Assembly: GCF_021173675.1 (NCBI RefSeq)
Contig: NZ_JAIHON010000005.1
Location: 248,001 to 312,000 of the forward strand
Length of the DNA: 64,000 bases
Direction: 5' to 3'
Source: Streptomyces lincolnensis
GTDB taxonomy: Bacteria > Actinomycetota > Actinomycetes > Streptomycetales > Streptomycetaceae
This document shows, piece by piece, positions 60,262 to 64,000 of this stretch. A program made the translations under genes and the position numbers. Under the pieces are notes generated by a model. That model had not been told where the DNA came from and did not search any database. It worked only from the letters and a program-made list of their open reading frames with translations. Position 1 is the stretch's first letter, and the number at the start of each line of letters is the position of its first letter.

Positions 60262-61509
60262 TCAGACCCGCCCCCTCCCCCGAGGCTCCCCCAACACCCC
60301 CCGCAACCGCCGAGCCCGCAACACCAGCTCCAACTCGAACCGCCGATCGGGATCGTCGATCTCGTCCCCCCACAACTCGCGGATCTGCCGAAGGCGATAC
60401 CGCACGGTCTGGGGATGGACACCGAGCCGAGCCGCCACCTCCGGCGCCCCGCCCCGCGTCTCCAGCCAGGCGAGCAGCGTCTCGGCGAGACGCCGGCCGT
60501 GGGTGGGCCCGCACTGGTCGAGCGGAGCGAGGCAGCGCAGGGCGAGGTCCTCGATGAGTTCCTCGGGCTGGAGCAGGACGAGCGCCTCGGTGTGCTCGGT
60601 GCAGTAGAGCACCTCGCCCATGGGCAGCAGCCCGCGCTCCATCAGCCGTACCGCCGCCTCGGCCCAGCGCAGCGACTTCGCCGAGTCGGCGAGCGGCACC
60701 GGCGGCCCGATGGCGCCCGCCCAGCCGGTCAGGGCCCGTTGGAGCAGTTCGGGGCGGCCACCGGCGTCCGGTTCGGGCACGACCATGCGGGGCTGCTCGT
60801 ACTCCATGTCGAGCAGCACTCCCTGCCCCACGGCGGGGGCGACCGCCTCCCGGGCCGGACGCAGCAGGACACCCACCGCGACCTTCTCGGGCAGCGGCCA
60901 GCCGATCCGGGCGGCGCGTTCGGTGAGCGCCTCGGCGGGGTCGCCGCGATGGTGCTCGGCGAGCAGCAGTTCCATCAGGCGGCGCTGGAGACGCAGCCGT
61001 TCCCCGGCCTGGCGGGCGGCGGCCTCGGCGTAGCCGCGCACCGACTGGTCGACCAGGCCGTCGAGATACTCGTAGCCGGCGTCCACCAGCTCGTACATCG
61101 CCGGGGGCGGGATGTCGACGCGCTGGCCGATGTCGGCGAAGCGGCGCCAGGCGAGGCGGACGCCCATGCGGTAGATCGCCTGGAGGGAGTCGAGGCTGCG
61201 GCCGCCGAGGCCCTCGCCGCGGCCGAACTCCTGGAAGACACCGGGCGGTACGGTCGGGCGGCCCTCGGCGGTCTCCAGGTGCTGGACGAAGACCTCGATG
61301 GCGCGCCGGATGCCGATCAGCGCCATGGGTTCGCCGGACTCGTCGAGGACGACGGGCAGATGGGGGTACTCGCGGCGGATCTCGTGCAGGATCTCCTCGG
61401 CGAGCGCGGGTGCCTCGGCCATGGCGATCGCCGCGAACCGGCGGACCTTCAGCCGGGGTACGTCGTGCCAGGCCGAGCGGGTGACGGTTGCTGCGGGGCG
61501 AGCCGTCAC
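60262..61509 (-). CDS. PucR/CdaR-family transcriptional regulator
   Basis: A 415-residue regulator. The C-terminal HTH_30 is complete: LAETLLAWLETRGGAPEVAARLGVHPQTVRYRLRQIRELWG. The upstream part has the GGDEF-like PucR domain (RAAIEVFVQHLETAEGRP, MYELVDAGYEYLDGLVDQ). Such proteins activate nitrogen, sugar-acid or developmental genes; the target is not evident. GTG start at 61509. The small gene 61513-61665 ends three bases before it and is likely in the same transcript. Confidence 0.9.
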   Translation of the reverse strand: MTARPAATVTRSAWHDVPRLKVRRFAAIAMAEAPALAEEILHEIRREYPHLPVVLDESGEPMALIGIRRAIEVFVQHLETAEGRPTVPPGVFQEFGRGEGLGGRSLDSLQAIYRMGVRLAWRRFADIGQRVDIPPPAMYELVDAGYEYLDGLVDQSVRGYAEAAARQAGERLRLQRRLMELLLAEHHRGDPAEALTERAARIGWPLPEKVAVGVLLRPAREAVAPAVGQGVLLDMEYEQPRMVVPEPDAGGRPELLQRALTGWAGAIGPPVPLADSAKSLRWAEAAVRLMERGLLPMGEVLYCTEHTEALVLLQPEELIEDLALRCLAPLDQCGPTHGRRLAETLLAWLETRGGAPEVAARLGVHPQTVRYRLRQIRELWGDEIDDPDRRFELELVLRARRLRGVLGEPRGRGRV

Positions 61510-61512
61510 GGG

Positions 61513-61665
61513 TCAACTCCCCTGCCCGACTTGCTCGTACGTGATCAAGGGGGTGTTGGGCTGGTCGGGCGTCGCTTCGAGCAGGGCCACGACGCCGAGG
61601 GCAGCGCCCACGGCGAGGGCGGCGGCGAGCGCCACGGTGAGTGCGGCGGCGAGCAGTCTGGACAT
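61513..61665 (-). CDS. Small membrane protein, DUF2613-like
   Basis: A 50-residue protein, too short for many gene callers: MSRLLAAALTVALAAALAVG and one helix, then EATPDQPNTPLITYEQVGQ. It resembles the DUF2613 family of actinobacteria, which are single-helix proteins found with DUF3068 and glycosyltransferases. ATG at 61665; stop three bases before PucR. Function unknown. Confidence 0.65.
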   Translation of the reverse strand: MSRLLAAALTVALAAALAVGAALGVVALLEATPDQPNTPLITYEQVGQGS

Positions 61666-61871
61666 CGCAGGGTCAGCCTCTCAGTCCGGGTCACGTCCCG
61701 AACGCGCCCGGAATTCTCCGAGCCCGTCCGCGGGTCGTCCCACCCCGGCGTCCCACCCTGCCTGTGGGGGCCAGTGTCGACAAGAGATTGACACTCCGTC
61801 AAGGGGCGCCTACGGTCCTCGCCTCATAGAGCGGCCCGAACTCCGTCATCTCACGCCCCAGGAGTGTCCGG

Positions 61872-62858
61872 ATGCGCCGTACAGCCTCACCCATCTCTCT
61901 GATCCTGCTGGGACTTGGCACGTTTCTGCTGGTTCTGGCACCGATGCTCGCCTGGTACGTGGAACCCCGGGCCGCCGTGAACCCCATCGACATCGACACC
62001 ACCGCCGTCTACCGCGGCACGGGCAGCGTCTTCGACACCGAGGAGCTGGAGACCGTGCCGGGTCAGCGGATCACCGTCACCCAGCGGGTGCGCGGCAATG
62101 TGGCGGAAAGTGAGCGCAGCGGCGATGCCGTGTGGGACGTGACGACCACGGTCGACACGGACAAGACGCTGCCGGCCGCCGACCCGCACGACGCGCTGGA
62201 CTTCGTACCGCACCGGTGGGTGATGGACCGCCGGACCACCGAACCCGTGCACTGCTGCGGCGAGAAGCCGTACATCGAGGGGGAGGCCTATCTGAAGTTC
62301 CCCTTCGACGTGCAGAAACGTACCTACCGCTGGTGGGACAACACCCTCGGCGGCACGGTCATGCTGGGCTACCGGGGTACCGAGAAGATCCAGGGGTACA
62401 CGGGTTACCGGTTCACCGGCACGGTCCCGCCGACACGGGTCGGCAGCCGGCTGGTGCCGGGCAGCATCGTCGACCAGCCGAACCGGCCGCAGGTGCTGGC
62501 CGAGGAGTGGTACTCCAACCACGGCTTCGTGCTGGTGGTCGACCAGGCCACCGGCCGGGTGATCTACGCGCAGACGGGTCCGCGGCGGACGCTGCGGGCG
62601 CCGGGCGCGGACAAGGACGCGGCGGTGCTGCTGGACAGCCGGAAGATCGCGTTCACCACCGACACCCAGAAGGAGGCGGTGCGGCAGGCGAAGCGGGACA
62701 GCGGCCAGTTGCGCGCGGTGGGTGTGACGGCGCCGATCGGGGCCGCTGTGGCCGGATTCGTGCTGGCGGTCGTGGGGGGCGTTTTGGTGGTACGGGGACG
62801 CAGGCGTCCGGAATCGGATGAAACGCCGGACACCTCCCGAGTCCCTCTCACGATCTAA
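61872..62858 (+). CDS. DUF3068 family membrane-anchored protein
   Basis: A 328-residue protein with a helix at each end (ISLILLGLGTFLLVLAPMLAWYV and APIGAAVAGFVLAVVGGVLVVRG) and a large extracellular beta-rich domain. Family segments are NPIDIDTTAVYRGTGSVFDTEEL and VHCCGEKPYIEGEAYLKFPFDVQKRTYRWWDNTLGG. DUF3068 proteins are actinobacterial and related to porin-like PorA of corynebacteria; function in Streptomyces is unknown. It precedes a glycosyltransferase gene, in line with a cell-envelope role. Confidence 0.9.
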   Translation: MRRTASPISLILLGLGTFLLVLAPMLAWYVEPRAAVNPIDIDTTAVYRGTGSVFDTEELETVPGQRITVTQRVRGNVAESERSGDAVWDVTTTVDTDKTLPAADPHDALDFVPHRWVMDRRTTEPVHCCGEKPYIEGEAYLKFPFDVQKRTYRWWDNTLGGTVMLGYRGTEKIQGYTGYRFTGTVPPTRVGSRLVPGSIVDQPNRPQVLAEEWYSNHGFVLVVDQATGRVIYAQTGPRRTLRAPGADKDAAVLLDSRKIAFTTDTQKEAVRQAKRDSGQLRAVGVTAPIGAAVAGFVLAVVGGVLVVRGRRRPESDETPDTSRVPLTI

Positions 62859-63055
62859 CTAGACGTCAGCTCTAACAAAGCCGGAATTTGTCACCTCCGT
62901 GAGTAGCCGTGACGAACGGGTGGGCGAAAACTGTCCACCCCACCCGAGCACAGGCCGTCCACACCCACCCCACAGAAACGCGCAATCCCCCCACGGAAAC
63001 GCAAACCCTCTTCCCCCACGCTGAGTTCCGCACCCTGAGACGAGTTGGAGCACCC

Positions 63056-64000
63056 ATGCCCCAGCACGTGCCACCCTCGCTGCGCACCCAGGTCCCCCGG
63101 GCGTCGCAGCACCTTTCGGCGCTCCCCCCACCTCCGCGCCGAATCGTTTTCCTTGCCCATCGAGATCTGGACAACCCGGCCGCCGGCGGCTCCGAGCTGC
63201 TGGTCGACCGACTCGCCGACGGACTGACCCGTCTCGGCCACCAGGTGACCCTGCTGTGCGGAGGGCCGGCTGCGTACCGCGACTACCGGGTCGTCTCCGC
63301 CGGCGGCGAGTTCGGCCACTATCTGCGCGCCCGGTCCGCCTTCGCCCGCCAGGTCGGCGACTGCGACCTGCTGGTCGAGGTGTGCAACGGCATGCCGTAC
63401 CTGGCACCCCTGTGGCACCGCGGTCCCACGCTGTGCCTGGTCAACCACGTCCACACCGACCTGTGGAAGATGCGGTTCGGCGGGCCGCTGACACCGGCCG
63501 CCCGGATCGGCCGAAGACTCGAGCACTGGGCACTGGCCGGTGCCGCCCAGCACCGCGGGCTGCTGGTCGCCGTCTCCCCCTCGACGGCCCACGCGCTGCG
63601 GGCGATCGGCGTCGAACGCGACCGGATCCGGGTCGTGCACAACGGCGTCGAGGAGCCGGGGCCCCGTGAGGACCGCTCCCCCGAGCCCCTGTTCGTCGCC
63701 GTCGGCAGACTCGTCGAGTACAAGCGGATCGACCTGCTGCTCAGACTCTGGGAACGGGTCCGGCCGGTCACCGGTGGCCGGCTGGTGATCGTCGGGGACG
63801 GTCCCGAGCGGCAGCGGCTGGAGCAACTCGCCGGTCCCGGTGTCGAGTTCACCGGTCACGTCTCCGAGGCGGAGAAGCACCGGCTGCTGTGTGCGGCGTG
63901 GCTGCTGCTGCATCCCTCGGCCGTGGAGGGGTGGGGTCTTGTCGTCACGGAGGCCGCGACGCGTGAGACTCCGTCCATCGCCTTCGATGTTCCCGGGCTC
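63056..64000 (+). CDS. Glycosyltransferase family 4 (3' end outside window)
   Basis: The frame stays open from ATG at 63056 to the edge, 315 codons. The GT-B fold is clear: RIVFLAHRDLDNPAAGGSELLVDRLADGLTRLGHQVTLL, SPSTAHALRAIGVERDRIRVVHNGVE, FVAVGRLVEYKRIDLLLR, and the donor motif EGWGLVVTEAA (EX7E). TTGGAG is upstream. It probably transfers a sugar onto a cell-envelope lipid or polymer. The neighbours DUF3068 and DUF2613 are typical partners in actinobacteria. Confidence 0.92.
   Translation, partial: MPQHVPPSLRTQVPRASQHLSALPPPPRRIVFLAHRDLDNPAAGGSELLVDRLADGLTRLGHQVTLLCGGPAAYRDYRVVSAGGEFGHYLRARSAFARQVGDCDLLVEVCNGMPYLAPLWHRGPTLCLVNHVHTDLWKMRFGGPLTPAARIGRRLEHWALAGAAQHRGLLVAVSPSTAHALRAIGVERDRIRVVHNGVEEPGPREDRSPEPLFVAVGRLVEYKRIDLLLRLWERVRPVTGGRLVIVGDGPERQRLEQLAGPGVEFTGHVSEAEKHRLLCAAWLLLHPSAVEGWGLVVTEAATRETPSIAFDVPGL

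Noticed and set aside
1..64000. tRNA, rRNA, CRISPR array, insertion sequence or origin
   Set aside because: I saw no cloverleaf, regularly spaced repeats, transposase gene or DnaA-box cluster anywhere in the window.

Overview
The window comes from a high-GC actinobacterium, almost certainly a Streptomyces. Codons are GC-rich in third position, GTG and TTG starts are common, and genes often couple through ATGA or GTGA overlaps. The intergenic repeats have the core CGCGCAGTTCCCCGCGCCCC. Several families here (DUF3145 after fabF, SCO2400-like, trypco2, HTH/DUF397 pairs, LAXTG-sorted proteins) are typical of Streptomyces. From memory, the left part resembles the fabF-to-SCO2408 region of the S. 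coelicolor chromosome; I could not run an alignment.

Layout. 1-20 kb: the fabF 3' end, DUF3145, an SGNH lipoprotein, galM, a GH3 beta-glucosidase with a divergent TetR, a RidA/LysR pair, a secreted C15-like peptidase with a Ser in place of the nucleophile Cys, a repeat-filled gap, membrane and hypothetical genes, a secreted M14 carboxypeptidase, a class C beta-lactamase-like hydrolase, Ohr, an NADP oxidoreductase with a divergent MarR, an aminoglycoside-nucleotidyltransferase-like protein and an SCO2400-family protein. 20-29 kb: a sugar-acid and sugar-uptake block made of an enolase-superfamily dehydratase, a Zn dehydrogenase, an unidentified TIM-barrel protein, a ChvE/GguA/GguB-type ABC transporter and a Tat-exported mutarotase. 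29-34 kb: an aminotransferase, then two overlapping secreted GH43 arabinan-active enzymes. 33.5-40.4 kb: signalling and defence genes, namely a PAS-HATPase protein, a WhiJ-like cassette (HATPase, small protein, HTH, DUF397) and a trypsin-NACHT-repeat protein coupled to trypco2. 40.5-51.3 kb: secreted proteins, an Rrf2 regulator, GH35, GH51, then an operon of ABC sugar-binding protein, two permeases and a GH43 endo-arabinanase. 51.5-55.9 kb: a cassette of an HExxH protein, two seven-helix membrane paralogues and an FAD oxidoreductase. 55.9-64 kb: a tandem repeat array, an IclR regulator coupled to an SMP-30 lactonase, a LAXTG cell-wall protein, PucR, DUF2613-like, DUF3068 and a truncated GT4 glycosyltransferase.

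How the genes fit together. Much of the window reads as a plant cell-wall sugar programme. Secreted GH43 enzymes cut arabinan, GH51, GH35 and GH3 trim oligosaccharides, two ABC systems import sugars, mutarotases interconvert anomers, and a lactonase, dehydratase and dehydrogenase suggest oxidative sugar catabolism. The two arabinan loci, 18 kb apart, have almost the same promoter-operator layout. The IclR/lactonase operon and the dehydratase operon share TTTCGAAC/CGAAATTTC sites. These are sequence observations from which I infer a local regulon.

The strongest candidates for little-described systems are the trypsin-NACHT/trypco2 pair beside a WhiJ-like cassette and the 51.5-55.9 kb membrane-redox cassette. 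The oddest non-coding structure is a 151-bp palindrome at 30764-30914. Both of its arms carry relics of the final codons of the neighbouring lectin-domain gene.
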